64,000 bases of DNA from Budorcas taxicolor (taxonomy: Eukaryota; Chordata; Mammalia; Artiodactyla; Bovidae), in NCBI RefSeq assembly GCF_023091745.1, contig NC_068934.1, positions 18,492,434 to 18,556,433 on the forward strand. The letters run 5' to 3'. Below are positions 44,769-54,741 of this stretch, one piece after another. Position numbers and translations under genes: made by a program. The notes below the pieces were generated by a model. The model had not been told where the DNA came from and searched no databases. It was given only the letters and a program-made list of their open reading frames with translations. Within the stretch, counting starts at the first letter, position 1; the number at the start of each line of letters is the position of its first letter.

Positions 44769-45770
44769 TTAAGTGATGGGACCAGATGCCATGATCTTCG
44801 TTTTCTGAATGTGTAGCTTTAAGCCAGCTATTTCACTGTGCTCTTTCACTTTCATCAAGAGGCTCTTAAGTTCTTCTTCACTTCCTGCCATAAGGGTGGT
44901 GTCATCTACATATCTGAGGTTGTTGATATTTCTCCCGGCAATCTTGATTCCAGCTTGTGCTTCTTCCAGCCCAGCATTTCTCATGATGTACTCTGCATAG
45001 AAGTTAAATAAGCAGGGTGACAATATACAGCCTTGACACACTCCTTTTCCTATTTGGAACCAGTCTGCTGTTCCATGTCCACTTCTAACTGTTGCTTCCT
45101 GACCTGCATATAGGTTTCTCAAGAGGCTGGTCAGGTGGTCTGGTATTCCCATCTCTTGAAGAATTTTCCACAGTTTATTGTGATCCACATAGTCAAAGGC
45201 TTTGGCATAGTCAATAAAGCAGAAATAGATGTTTTTCTGGAACTCTCTTGGTTTTTCAGTGATCGAGTGGATGTTGGCAATTTGATCTCTGGTTCCTCTG
45301 TCTTTTCTAAAACCAGCTTGAACATCTGGAAGTTCACGGTTCACGTACTGCTGAAGCCTGGCTTGGAGAATTTTGAGCATTACTTTACTAGCATGTGAGA
45401 TGAGTGCATTTGTGCAGTAATTTGAGCATTCTTTGGCATTGCCTTTCTTTGGGATTGGAATGAAAACTGACCTTTTCCAGTCCTGTGGCCACTGCTGAGT
45501 ATTCCAAATTTGCTGGCATATTGAGTGCAGCACATTCACAGCATCATCTTTTAGGATTTGAAATAGCTTAACTGGAATTCCATCACCTCCACTAGCTTTG
45601 TTCGTAGTGATGCTTTCTAAGGCCCACTTGACTTCACATTCCAGGATGTCTGGCTCTAGGTGAGTGATCACACCATCGTGATTGTCTTGTTTGTGAAGAT
45701 CTTTTTTGTACAGTTCTTCTGTGTGTTCTTGCCACCTCTTCTTAATATCTTTTGCTTCTGTTAGGTCCAT
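44769..45770 (-). pseudogene. BovB reverse-transcriptase fragment (333 codons)
   Basis: The longest open stretch of the full-length copy. RT motifs run in order: VQAGFRKDRGTRDQIANIHS; CFIDYAKAFDYVD with the first catalytic aspartate; GKGVCQGCILSPCLFNF; and LRYVDDTTLMAGSEEEL with the YVDD active site. The frame is lost just after SGPIT, next to 44769, and continues in another frame at 44379-44747. It is a relic of a retrotransposon, not a host gene, and lies antisense to INTS4. Confidence 0.92.
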
Positions 45771-47399
45771 GCCATTTCTATCCTTTATGTGCCCATCTTT
45801 GCATGAAATGTTCCCTTGGTATCTCTGATTTCCTTGAAGACATCTCTAGTCTTTCCCATTCTGTTGTTTTCCTCTATTTCTTTGCACTGATCACTGAGAA
45901 AGGCTTTCTTATCTCTCCTTGCTATTCTTTGGAACTGTGCATTCAGATGGATATATCTTTCCTTTTCTGCTTTTCCCTTGGCTTCTTTCCACAGCTGTTT
46001 GTAAGGCCTCCTCAGACAGCCATTTTGCTTTTTTGCGTTTCTTTTTCTTGGGGATGGTCTTGATCCCTGTCTCCTGTACAGTGTCATGAATCTCCCTCTA
46101 TAGTTCATCACTCACTCTGTCTATCGGATCTAGTCCCTTAAATCTATTTCTCACTTCCACTGTATAATGGAAGAGGGATTTGATTTAGGTCACATCTGAA
46201 TGGTCTAGTGGTTTTCCCTACTTTCTTCAATTTCAGTCTGAATTTGGCAATAAGGAGTTCATGATCTGAGCCACAGTCAGCTCCTGGTCTTGTTTTTGCT
46301 GACTGTATAGAGCTTCTCCATCTTTGACTGCAAAGAATATAATCAGTCTGATTTTGGTGTTGACCATATAGTGATGTCCATGTGTAGAGTCTTGTCTTGT
46401 GTTGTTGGAAGTGGCTGTTTGCTGTGACTAGTGCGTTCTCTGGCAAAACTCTGTTAGCCTTTGCCCTGCTTCTTTATGTAATCCAAGGCCAAATTTGCCT
46501 GTTACTCCAGGTGTTCCCTGACTTCCTACTTTTGCATTCCAGTGCCTTTTAATGAAAAGGACATCTTTTTGAGTGTTCGTTCTAGAAAGTCTTTTAGGTC
46601 TTCATAGAACCGTTCAACTTCAGCTTCTTCAGTATTACTGGTCGGGGCATAGACTTGGATTACCATGATATTGAATGGTTTGCCTTGGAAACGAACAGAG
46701 ATCATTTTGTAGTTTTTGAGATTGCATCCAAGTACTGCATTTCAGACTCTCTTGTTGACTGTGATGGCTACTCCATTTCTTCTAAGGGATTCCTGCCCAT
46801 AGTAGTAGATATAATGGTCATCTGAGTTAAATTCATCCATTTCCAGTCCATCATAGTTTGCTGATTCCTAGAATGTCAACATTCACTCTTGCCATCTCCT
46901 GTTTGACCACTTCCAATTTGCATTGATTCATGGACTTAACATTCCAGGTTCCTATGCAATATTGCTCTTTGCATCACTGGACCTTGCTTCTATCACCACT
47001 TGCATCCACAACTGGGTGGTGTTTTTGCTTTGGGTCCATCCCTTCATTCTTTCTGGAATTATTTCTCCATTGATCTCCAGTAGCAGGTTGGGTAACCTAC
47101 CTACCTGAGGAGTTCATCTTTCAGTGTCCTATCTTTTTGCCTTTTCATACTGTTCATGGGGTTCTCAAGGCAAGAATACTGAAGTGGTTTGCCATTCCTT
47201 TCTCCAGTGGACCACATTCTTTCAGACCTCTCCACCGTGACCCATCCGTCTTGGGTGGCCCCACTCGGCATGGCTTAGTTTCATTGAGTTAGACAAGGCT
47301 GTGGTCCATGTGATCAGATTGGCTAGTTGTCTGTGATTGTGGTTTCAGTCTGTCTGCCCTCTGATTCCCTCTCTCAGAGCCTACTGTCTTACTTGGGTT

Positions 47400-47732
47400 T
47401 CTCTTACCTTGGACGTGAGGTACCTCTTCACGGCTGCTCCAGCAAAGCGCAGCTGCCGCTCCTTACCTTGAACATTAGGTAGCTCCTTTTGGCTGCCGCT
47501 GTTGACCTTGGACATGGGGTATCTCCTCACGGTCTCTGCTCCTGACCCTGGACGTGGGGTAGCTCCTGTCCGCCGCTGCTGCTGACCTTGGACGTAGGTA
47601 GGGTAGCTCCTGTCCGCCACCACTGCTGACCTTGGACTTGGGGTAGCTCCTCACGGCTGCCGCTGCTGACCTTGGACGAGGGGTAGCTCCTCTCAGCTGC
47701 TCCTGCGCCGCACAGCCGCCGCTCCTGCGCCA
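47400..47732. repeat. 40-bp tandem repeat in BovB 5' region
   Basis: Seven units each carry a variant of ACCTTGGAC, at 47406, 47465, 47505, 47545, 47585, 47629 and 47669. The spacings are 59, 40, 40, 40, 44 and 40 bases. Each unit also holds a 'ggggtagctcct'-like segment and CpG-containing 'ggctgccgctgctg'. The 44-base spacing comes from a GTAG duplication. Confidence 0.93.
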
Positions 47733-48037
47733 CCACAATACATTTAGTGAACATCTGTTATCTCACATAGATACAAAATTGAAGAAATAGACAAAACATT
47801 TTTTTCTTGTGTTGAGAAAACTTGGGATTTACTCTCCTAACAATGTTTGTATGTAACATACAGCAGTGTTAATTGTATTTATCATGTTATTCATTACAAC
47901 CCTAATACTTATCTTTCAGCTAAAAGTTTGTACCTTTTGACTACCTTCATCCAGTTCCCTTCTGCCCACCTCTGCTTCTGGTAACCACACATCTGATCCC
48001 CTTTTCTATGGATTCATCTGTTTTTAAAGTATAATTA

Positions 48038-48228
48038 AGGGCTTTCCTGGTAGCTCAGCTAGTAAAGAATCTACCTGCAATGCAGGAGACCCTGGTTCAA
48101 TTCCTGGGTCAGGAAGATCCCCAGGAGAAGGGATAGGCTACCCTCTGCAGTAATCTTGGGTTTCCCTGGTGGCTCAGTTGGTAAAGAATCTGCCTACAAT
48201 GCAGGAGACCTGGGTTCGCTCCCTGGGT
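48038..48228 (+). mobile_element. Bov-tA variant with two heads, 3'-truncated
   Basis: Two tRNA-like heads in tandem ('gggctttcctggtagctcag' and 'gggtttccctggtggctcag'). The second stops at 'ttcgctccctgggttg' without any BovA part. A duplicated block of host sequence flanks it. Confidence 0.88.
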
Positions 48229-49201
48229 TGTTTCCTTCCCCCCACCTCTGCTTCTGGTAACCACACATCTGATCCCTTTTTCTATGGATTTTTTGTTTTT
48301 AAAGTAGAACTGACCTACAACCTTATGTTAAATTCAGCTACACAGTGTAGTGATTCAGTATTTCTATGCACTTCAAAATGACCACAATAAATCGAGTTAT
48401 CATCTGTCACCATACAAAGATATTAGTTGTTGACTATGTTCCTGATGCTGTACATTTCATGCCCATGACTCATGTATTTTGCAGCTGGAAGTATGTATCT
48501 CTTAATCTTCCTCACCTATTTTTCCCTCCTCTCCCTCTGGCAAACACCTATGTATCTCTGTATCTATGACTTTATTTCTGTTTTGTTATGTTTGTTCATT
48601 TGTTTCATATTTTCAGATTCTATATATACGTGAAATCATACAGTATGTCTTTCTCTGACTTACTTTACTTATCATAATATCCTCTAGATCCATCCATGTT
48701 GCTGCGAATTGCTAGATTTCATTCTTTTTTTATGGCTAAGATTCCACTGTGTATATATATATCACGTCTTATTTTACCCGTTCATCTATTGATGGGCACT
48801 TAGGTTGCTTCCGTATCTTGGCTATTGTTATAATGCTGCAACATACAGGGGTGCTCATATCTTTTACAATTAGTAGTATTGTTTTCTTCTGATAAATCCT
48901 CAGGGGTAGAATCTCTGGATTGTACGGAATATTTTTTTCAACTTTTTTTATGGAACAAATCTATATACAGTTAGAGAGAATAGTTTAATTAATTCACATG
49001 TAATTATTACTCAGCTTCAACAATTATCATTTCATGTCCAGATTTGCTTTATTCTCACCCCCCGAGCCCAACTCCTACTGTCTACCTCCATTTCCTCCAC
49101 TTTCACCCTCTGCATCAGATTCTTGTGAAAACAAATTCGTAGCATCATATCATTTTACTCTTAAATTTCAGTTTATATCTCTAACAGTAAAGACTCTTTT
49201 T

Positions 49202-49340
49202 AGGGACTTCCCTGGTGGTCCAGTGGTTAAGACTCTGCTTCTACGACTGTGCTTCTACTGCAGGGGGCGTGGGTTTGGGCCCTGGTTGGGGAACATGATC
49301 TTGCATGCCTTGTGGTATGGCCAAAAATTAATAATAAAAA
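49202..49340 (+). mobile_element. CHR-type SINE
   Basis: Head 'gggacttccctggtggtcca', 'gggggcgtgggtttgggccc', then 'ttgtggtatggccaaaaatt' and an A-rich tail. Confidence 0.85.
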
Positions 49341-49741
49341 GCTTCTTTTTAAAAACATAATACTGATACCATCTGTAGAAGAAGTGTTATGTCAGACTGT
49401 AAGCTGTTTAACCAGGCTGTGCTGCTTGCCTTAGTCTAGCAGATTCTAGCCCCAGAAGTAATGAGCGATAACAAGTTGGTCCAGATATGGATTGATGACT
49501 ATAGTGTTGTATTTATCCTTTTTTCTGTTTTATCCAGAAATGTGGTCTCTTGTATTTTAGTGGGTAATTACTTTGGCTTCTGCTTTTCTACTACAAATTT
49601 TTCTGTGGCCAGGTAGCACTATCTGAACTTATTTCATATGAGGGATTCTTCATTTATTCTATTATATTAGTTACTGTGGAGGATGTTAAAGAACTGTGAG
49701 ACATATTCTTTGTCCTTTAAGGACAAGTAGTATAGTTGGTA

Positions 49742-50024
49742 ACGGAGAAGGCAATGGTAACCCACTCCAGTACTCTTGCCTGGAAAATCCCATGGACAGA
49801 GGAGCCTGGTGGGCTGCAGTCTCTGGGGTCGCTAAGAGTCGGACACGACTGAGCGACTTCACTCTCACTTTTCACTTTCATGCGTTGGAGAAGGAAATGG
49901 CAACCCACTCCAGTGTTCTTGCCTGGAGAATCCCAGGGACAGGGGAGCCTGGTGGGCTGCCGTCTTTGGGGTCGCAGAGAGTCGGACACAGCTGAAGCGA
50001 CTTAGCAGTAGCAGTAGCAGCAGG
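49742..50024 (+). mobile_element. Bov-A2 SINE with 13-bp TSD
   Basis: Two complete monomers ending 'cgacttagcagtagcagtag'. AGTATAGTTGGTA flanks it at 49729-49741 and 50025-50037. The copy is well preserved and therefore probably young. Confidence 0.96.
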
Positions 50025-50230
50025 AGTATAGTTGGTAGACCAAATAATACATGTGATATATAGATAGTTAAGGGCTTGAGTTATTAATTTACTCATTTTG
50101 TTCATTCAGAATGTTCTGGATACTAGTTCTGCCAGGCCTTTGCTTCACGTTAGTGATACAGAGATTAATATACGATCCCTGATCTGAGTCTGATTGGGTA
50201 GATTAGACAATAAATGGATAATTGCACACT

Positions 50231-50361
50231 GATTTCCCAGGTAAGAATGCTGGAGTGGATTGCCATTTCCTTTTCCGGGGATCTTCCCGACCCAGGGATC
50301 AAACCCATGTCGCCTACCTTGGCAGGCAGATTCTTTACCACTCAGCCATCAGGGAAACCCA
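50231..50361 (-). mobile_element. Bov-tA SINE, antisense, partial
   Basis: Starts mid-monomer ('ttcccaggtaagaatgctgg') and ends with the reversed head 'actcagccatcagggaaacc'. Confidence 0.85.
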
Positions 50362-50482
50362 ATACAGTGTTAGAAGTATTATGAAATCTGGGACAGGTTA
50401 TGATGTAACTTTTAAAGAAGAAGGTAATCAGTTTTATGTGGGTGCATAGGTCTAGAAGGGCATCACAGAGTAGTGATGCTTG

Positions 50483-50680
50483 GTGGCAGTTCAGTCACTA
50501 AGTCGTGTCTGACTTTGAGACCCCCTGGACTATAGCCCGCCAGGCTCCTCTGTCCATGGGGTTCTCCAGGCAAGAATACTGAAGTGGGTTGCCATTTCCT
50601 TCTCCTGGGGATCTTCCTGACCCAGGGATCGAACCCAGGTCTCCTGCATTGCAGGCAGATTCTTTACCAACTGAGCTAGG
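50483..50680 (-). mobile_element. Bov-tA SINE, antisense, 10-bp TSD
   Basis: Reversed BovA ('cagttcagtcactaagtcgt') and a reversed head ending 'ttaccaactgagctagg'. GTGATGCTTG flanks it at 50473-50482 and 50681-50690. Confidence 0.95.
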
Positions 50681-51757
50681 GTGATGCTTGAGGTGAATCT
50701 TAAAGAACAGATGTTTACTAGTTGGAAAACAAGAGGAAAGGCGTTTTAGAAAGAAGGAAGAATTGTGAGCAAAGACTTGGAGATGTGAAATAATCTGTCA
50801 CATTAGAAGAAATACAGGTAGTTGGGCTGGTGTACATTTTAAATTGAGAGCTCTTTAAGAGATAAGACTAGAAATCTTACCTAATAGAAGGTTCTTGAAT
50901 TCTGCCTTGTGGATTTCTGTTTTAGCTATGTCACCCTTGGGGGTGGTATGGCAGATGGAGGAATTGAATGAGGGCCAGGTGAGACAGGACTTAGGGTGAC
51001 CAGCCAGGAGACTGGAAAGTCTGTAGCAAGATGAGAAAAGCCTGAACAAGGACAATTTTAATGGTGAGAAGAGCAGTTATTAGAGAGGCTTTTGACGGAG
51101 GCAGTTGTAAGCTTAGTCATGAAGGGTACCAGGGGATAATTTTCAGAAAGTAGAAAAACTTGAGTAAAGTATCCAGATGAAGAAAGAACATTACTGGGTC
51201 AGATACTCTCATTCTTCTTTGTTCCGTCCTTGCCTTCCTCTTATTTGCCAGACTTAGTATTTCTGCTTTCTTGGCTGTTTCCTTGTGTTCGGAGGTCTGT
51301 GACTCCATTCCAGACTGTAGAAAGGCTATGTAGCTTTTCTGTCCTCTCTTACTACAGAATTAGGGTATTTGACTAGTGAGTGCATTGTCTCTGAAAGACA
51401 GTTACTTGATTTGATGATGTTCTCTCAGTCCATAAAGAACTGACTTCTCTTTATATTCAGAACTGAACTTGGTATCTCCATTCATTCTCCAGTCTGCTTT
51501 ATAGCAGGAAATGTACCACCATCAATATAGACCCTTACATCAGAAACTCAAGAAAGATACTTTATACCACTGTCACCCTTTCCTCTCCCCATATTCCCTT
51601 CCTCACCAACTCATGTTGATTTTACTTTCTAAGTATCTCTTAAGTCCATCTACCTCCCTGTTTACACTATTACCCCAGTAATCTAAGTAACTATCAGTTT
51701 TGAAATCAACTTGTGACAGTCTGCCTGTAAAGAAAATTTCTTGTTAGAATTTTGATT

Positions 51758-52151
51758 CAGTTCAGTCGCTCAGTCATGTCTGACTGTTTGCGACCCCATG
51801 AACTGTAGCACGCCAGGCCTCCCTGTCCATCACCAACTCCCGGAATTCACCCAAACTCATGTCCATCGAGTCAGTGATGCCATCCAGCCATCTCATCCTC
51901 TGTCGTCTCCTTCTCCTCCTGCCCCCAATCCCTCCCAGCATCAGAGTGTTTTCCAATGAGTCAACTCTTCGCATGAGGTGGCCAAAGTATTGGAGTTTCA
52001 GCTTCAGCATCATTCCTTCCAAAGAACACCTAGGACTGATCTCCTTTAGAATGGACTGGTTGGATCTCCTTGCAGTCCAAGGGACTCTAAAGAGTCTTCT
52101 CCAACACCACAGTTCAAAAGTATCAATTCTTCGGCACTCAGCTTTCTTCAC
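51758..52151 (-). mobile_element. BovB LINE 3' end, antisense, 12-bp TSD
   Basis: 'cagttcagtcgctcagtcat' to 'cggcactcagctttcttcac'. AGAATTTTGATT flanks it at 51746-51757 and 52152-52163, giving exact ends for a 394-base 5'-truncated copy. Confidence 0.95.
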
Positions 52152-52159
52152 AGAATTTT

Positions 52160-52900
52160 GATTAGGGTTGCGTTAATTCTGTAATTAAGATGCAATTTGC
52201 TGATGGATATTTTATAACATTAAGTCTTCCATTCAATGGACATGGTATGTCCATTATTTTAATGCTGTTTTCTGCATAGAAGTTTTGTACATCTTTTTGT
52301 TAGTTATTCCTATATAGTTAATATTTTGTTATTGTAAATGATATATTTAAAAATTCTTATTTTTAAGTAGTACATAGAGGATATTCAGAACTGCAGTTGG
52401 TTTTTATTTATTAAACCCTATATCTAACAACTTTGTTAAGCTAACATAACAATTTTAATAAATTATGTGTATGTTCTTTTAGATTCTTTACAGATAATCA
52501 TGTCACCATATAATGGCTTGGTCTAGTACTGATATAATGATACCAGCTATCTCTTGCATGATACACCTATTTCTACCTTTTATTTTCAACTCTTCTTTTT
52601 TAATCACTTTTTATTTTGTGACTCAACAGCATATAGTTAGTTTTTTAAGAAATTTCACCTGACAGTGTTTATTTTTTAATTGGAGCATTTAGTTCTTTAT
52701 ATTTAATGTGTTTATTGAAATATATGGGTTTAAATCTACCCTCTTATGAAATGCCTTCTATTTATCTTACCTGCTAGTGTTCTTTTTTTCCTCTCAATTG
52801 TTACCACCTTTTGCATTGGCTCTTTTTAAAAAGTTCTCTCCTCCACTGCTTTTTTATTAGCTTGGGAGTTATACATTTTACTGGTTAACCTAGATACTAC
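52160..52900 (-). mobile_element. Old L1 ORF2 fragment, antisense
   Basis: A/T-rich reversed L1 coding sequence: 'gttttctgcatagaagtttt', 'gtacatctttttgttagtta', 'taaaccctatatctaacaac'. Many stops. Confidence 0.65.
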
Positions 52901-52917
52901 ATTAATTCTTTTTAAGA

Positions 52918-53240
52918 ATTAATTTTATTTTTGGCTGCTCTAGGTCTTCATTTCTCTGCCTGAGCTTTCTCTAGTTGTGGTGGGTAGGACCTACTCCCAA
53001 GCTGCAATACGGGGGCTTCTTATTGTGGTGGCTTCTCTGTTGCAGAGCACAGGTTCTAGGGCACTTGGCTTCCGTAGTTGTGGCACATGGACTCAGTAGT
53101 TGCTCGCAGGCTCTAGAGCACAAGCTCAGTAGGTGGGGTTGCGTGGGCTTAGTTGCTCTGCACCATGTGGGGTCTTCTGGACAAGGGACTGAACCTGTGT
53201 CCTCTGTATTGGCAAGTGGATTCTTAACCACTGAACCACC
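52918..53240 (-). mobile_element. CHR-2 SINE, antisense
   Basis: 'ttatttttggctgctctagg' to 'ttcttaaccactgaaccacc'. It abuts the following Bov-tA directly, which has replaced its outer end. Confidence 0.88.
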
Positions 53241-53440
53241 ATTCACTCAGTTACGTCTGACTCTGCGACTCCACAGACTGTAGCCCTCCAGGCTCTTCTG
53301 TCCATGGCGTTCTCCAGGCAAGAATCCTGAAGTGAGTTGCCATTTCCTTCTTTTAGGGGATCTTCCTGACCCAGGGATCTAACCTGGGTCTCTTGCATTG
53401 CAGATGGATTCTTTACCATCTGAGCCACCAGGGAAGCCCA
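53241..53440 (-). mobile_element. Bov-tA SINE, antisense
   Basis: Reversed BovA ('cactcagttacgtctgactc') and a reversed head ending 'gagccaccagggaagccca'. Confidence 0.9.
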
Positions 53441-53459
53441 ATTAATCATTTCTTAGTCT

Positions 53460-53740
53460 CTTTTGCCTTGGGGCGGAGATCCGGGTCCAGGCACCAGACC
53501 TACACCCAGACAATTAGATTCACCTGCTCCGAACCTCTGATCAGGATATGGTGATCCAAAAAAACAGAGTGAAAATTTTCTGGTGATAGCAGTGGTACCT
53601 GCAGTACCCAATTTCTGGGGGCTCCAAAAACAGTGGCGCTGATAGCAGTGTTAGGGTGCCCCGTGTTGGGGTGCCTGGTGTTTGTGGTGCAAGTTGCTGC
53701 AGCTTATGTCAGATGTGATTGCACAGGGGAAGAAAGGTGC
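53460..53740. other. Unclassified block before INTS4 exon 3
   Basis: A locally GC-rich stretch ('ttggggcggagatccgggtc', 'gtgccccgtgttggggtgcc') in A/T-rich surroundings. It has no open frame with a domain and matches no repeat I recognise. It could be part of an LTR or a decayed insertion. Confidence 0.35.
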
Positions 53741-54002
53741 TTTTAATCCCAGAAGCATACATCTGGTTAGAAATTAATGACATCAAGAAGGTGTGAAAAT
53801 ATTCTCATTCACTTTGCTTTATTTGGATGGAACACACAGATTGAGAAAAACTTTCTCCCCAAAGTATATACAGCTAATTTTTCAGAAATAAAGCTTTAGA
53901 ATACTTGGGTCATTGAGTCTTTTTTTGAGATATTTCCCATGTTCCTGTTGTTGCTTAGCTGAGAGTAGAGCATCAAGGTAACAATAGCTTCTTTTGTTGC
54001 AG

Positions 54003-54120
54003 GAGAATGATGCGTCTGTGAGACTGAAAATTGCATCATTGTTGGGTTTACTGTCAAAAACTGCAGGATTTTCACCAGACTGCATTATGGACGATGCCAT
54101 TAATATCCTGCAGAATGAAA
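54003..54120 (+). CDS. INTS4: INTS4 coding exon 3
   Basis: This exon encodes residues 84-122 plus the first base of codon 123. It starts ENDASVRLKIASLLGLLSKT and continues AGFSPDCIMDDAINILQNE, a helical-repeat segment well conserved in vertebrate INTS4. The acceptor is 'cttcttttgttgcag' and the donor GAAA|gtaagt, phase 1. The remaining exons, from 'KSHQVL' onward in the human protein, must lie past 64000, and no fourth exon was found in the window. The 122 visible residues show no frameshift or stop, so the gene appears intact here. Confidence 0.97.
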
Positions 54121-54145
54121 GTAAGTTGAAGTTTAAAAGCTGTAG

Positions 54146-54262
54146 AGGGAATTCCCAGGTGGTCCAGTGATTAGGACTTCCACTGAAGGGGCAGGAGTTC
54201 CATCCCTGGTTGGGAAACTAAGGTCCTCTGTGCCTCACTGTGCAACCAAATAAATAAATAGA
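54146..54262 (+). mobile_element. CHR-type SINE beside exon 3 donor
   Basis: 'gggaattcccaggtggtcca' to an 'aaataaataaatag' tail. It begins only about 25 bases after the INTS4 exon 3 splice donor. Confidence 0.85.
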
Positions 54263-54431
54263 AGTTGTATAACTAGAGCAGAAATCTTTAGTTCCTTTTG
54301 TATAAAGTGTAGAGCAAAGTTTTATTGTGTTGGTGGTTATTGAAAAGAAATTTGAGGATGACAGCAACAGCAGCAGTAAAACCGTGTACGTGTATTTATC
54401 TTAGAGTTAAAATACAGGTTTGTCTCTTAAT

Positions 54432-54707
54432 GCTGCTGCTGCTGCTGAGTCACTTCAGTCGTGTCCGACTCTGTGCGACCCCAGAGACGGCAGCCCACCA
54501 GGCTCCCCCGTCCCTGGGATTCTCCAGGCAAGAACAGTGGAGTGGGTTGCCATTTCCTTCTCCAATGCATGAAAGTGAAAAGTGAAAGTGAAGTCGCTCA
54601 GTCGTGTCTGACTCTTAGTGACCCCATGGACTGCAGCCTACCAGGCTCCTCTGTCCATGGGATTTTCCAGGCAAGAGTGCTGGAGTGGGGGGCCATTGCC
54701 TTCTCTG
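54432..54707 (-). mobile_element. Bov-A2 SINE, antisense, 11-bp TSD
   Basis: Starts with GCT repeats, has two reversed monomers, and ends 'ggccattgccttctc'. TGTCTCTTAAT flanks it at 54421-54431 and 54708-54718. Confidence 0.96.
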
Positions 54708-54741
54708 TGTCTCTTAATAGCTATCATTCATTGACTTTTAC

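Larger units (their letters stand above)
44141..47732 (-). mobile_element. Near full-length BovB LINE, antisense
   Basis: About 3.6 kb inserted in an older L1. Read on the reverse strand, in order: a GC-rich 5' region with a 40-bp tandem repeat (47400-47732); an AP-type endonuclease region (about 46450-46900); a linker with KKAFLSDQCKEIEENNRMGK; reverse transcriptase (44769-45770); the C-terminal region with FELWCWRRLLRVPWTARRSN; and a 3' end with AACTGAACTGAA (about 44140-44155). BovB normally encodes one endonuclease-RT protein. Here the frame is broken at several points (near 44750, 45780 and 46120 among others), so it is inactive as it stands, but the overall architecture is complete. Confidence 0.93.
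44040..48940 (-). mobile_element. L1 3' region, antisense, split by BovB
   Basis: The left piece (44040-44140) ends 'gtaaatcataaaatgat'. The right piece resumes at 47733 with 'ccacaatacatttagtgaac' and runs through 'acctctgcttctggtaacca', 'catccatgttgctgcgaatt' and 'gcacttaggttgcttccgta'. A BovB and a SINE lie inside; the coding frame is destroyed. Confidence 0.82.
42011..54002 (+). other. INTS4: INTS4 intron 2
   Basis: An 11992-base GT-AG intron. About 42095-42300 is an old dispersed repeat of unassigned family. Other repeats are listed separately. About 42301-42619, 49341-49728, 50690-51745 and 53741-53990 show no gene, RNA or clear repeat. Confidence 0.85.

Noticed and set aside
44769..45770. 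A 333-codon frame as a host gene
   Set aside because: The RT motifs and the flanking BovB 3' and 5' regions show it is a decayed retrotransposon frame.
47400..47732. CRISPR array or satellite
   Set aside because: The 40-bp units are directly adjacent with no unique spacers, the genome is mammalian, and the array belongs to a BovB 5' end.
47381..47754. Repetitive-protein frames on the minus strand
   Set aside because: They are the 40-bp tandem repeat of the BovB 5' region read in three frames, not a repeat protein.
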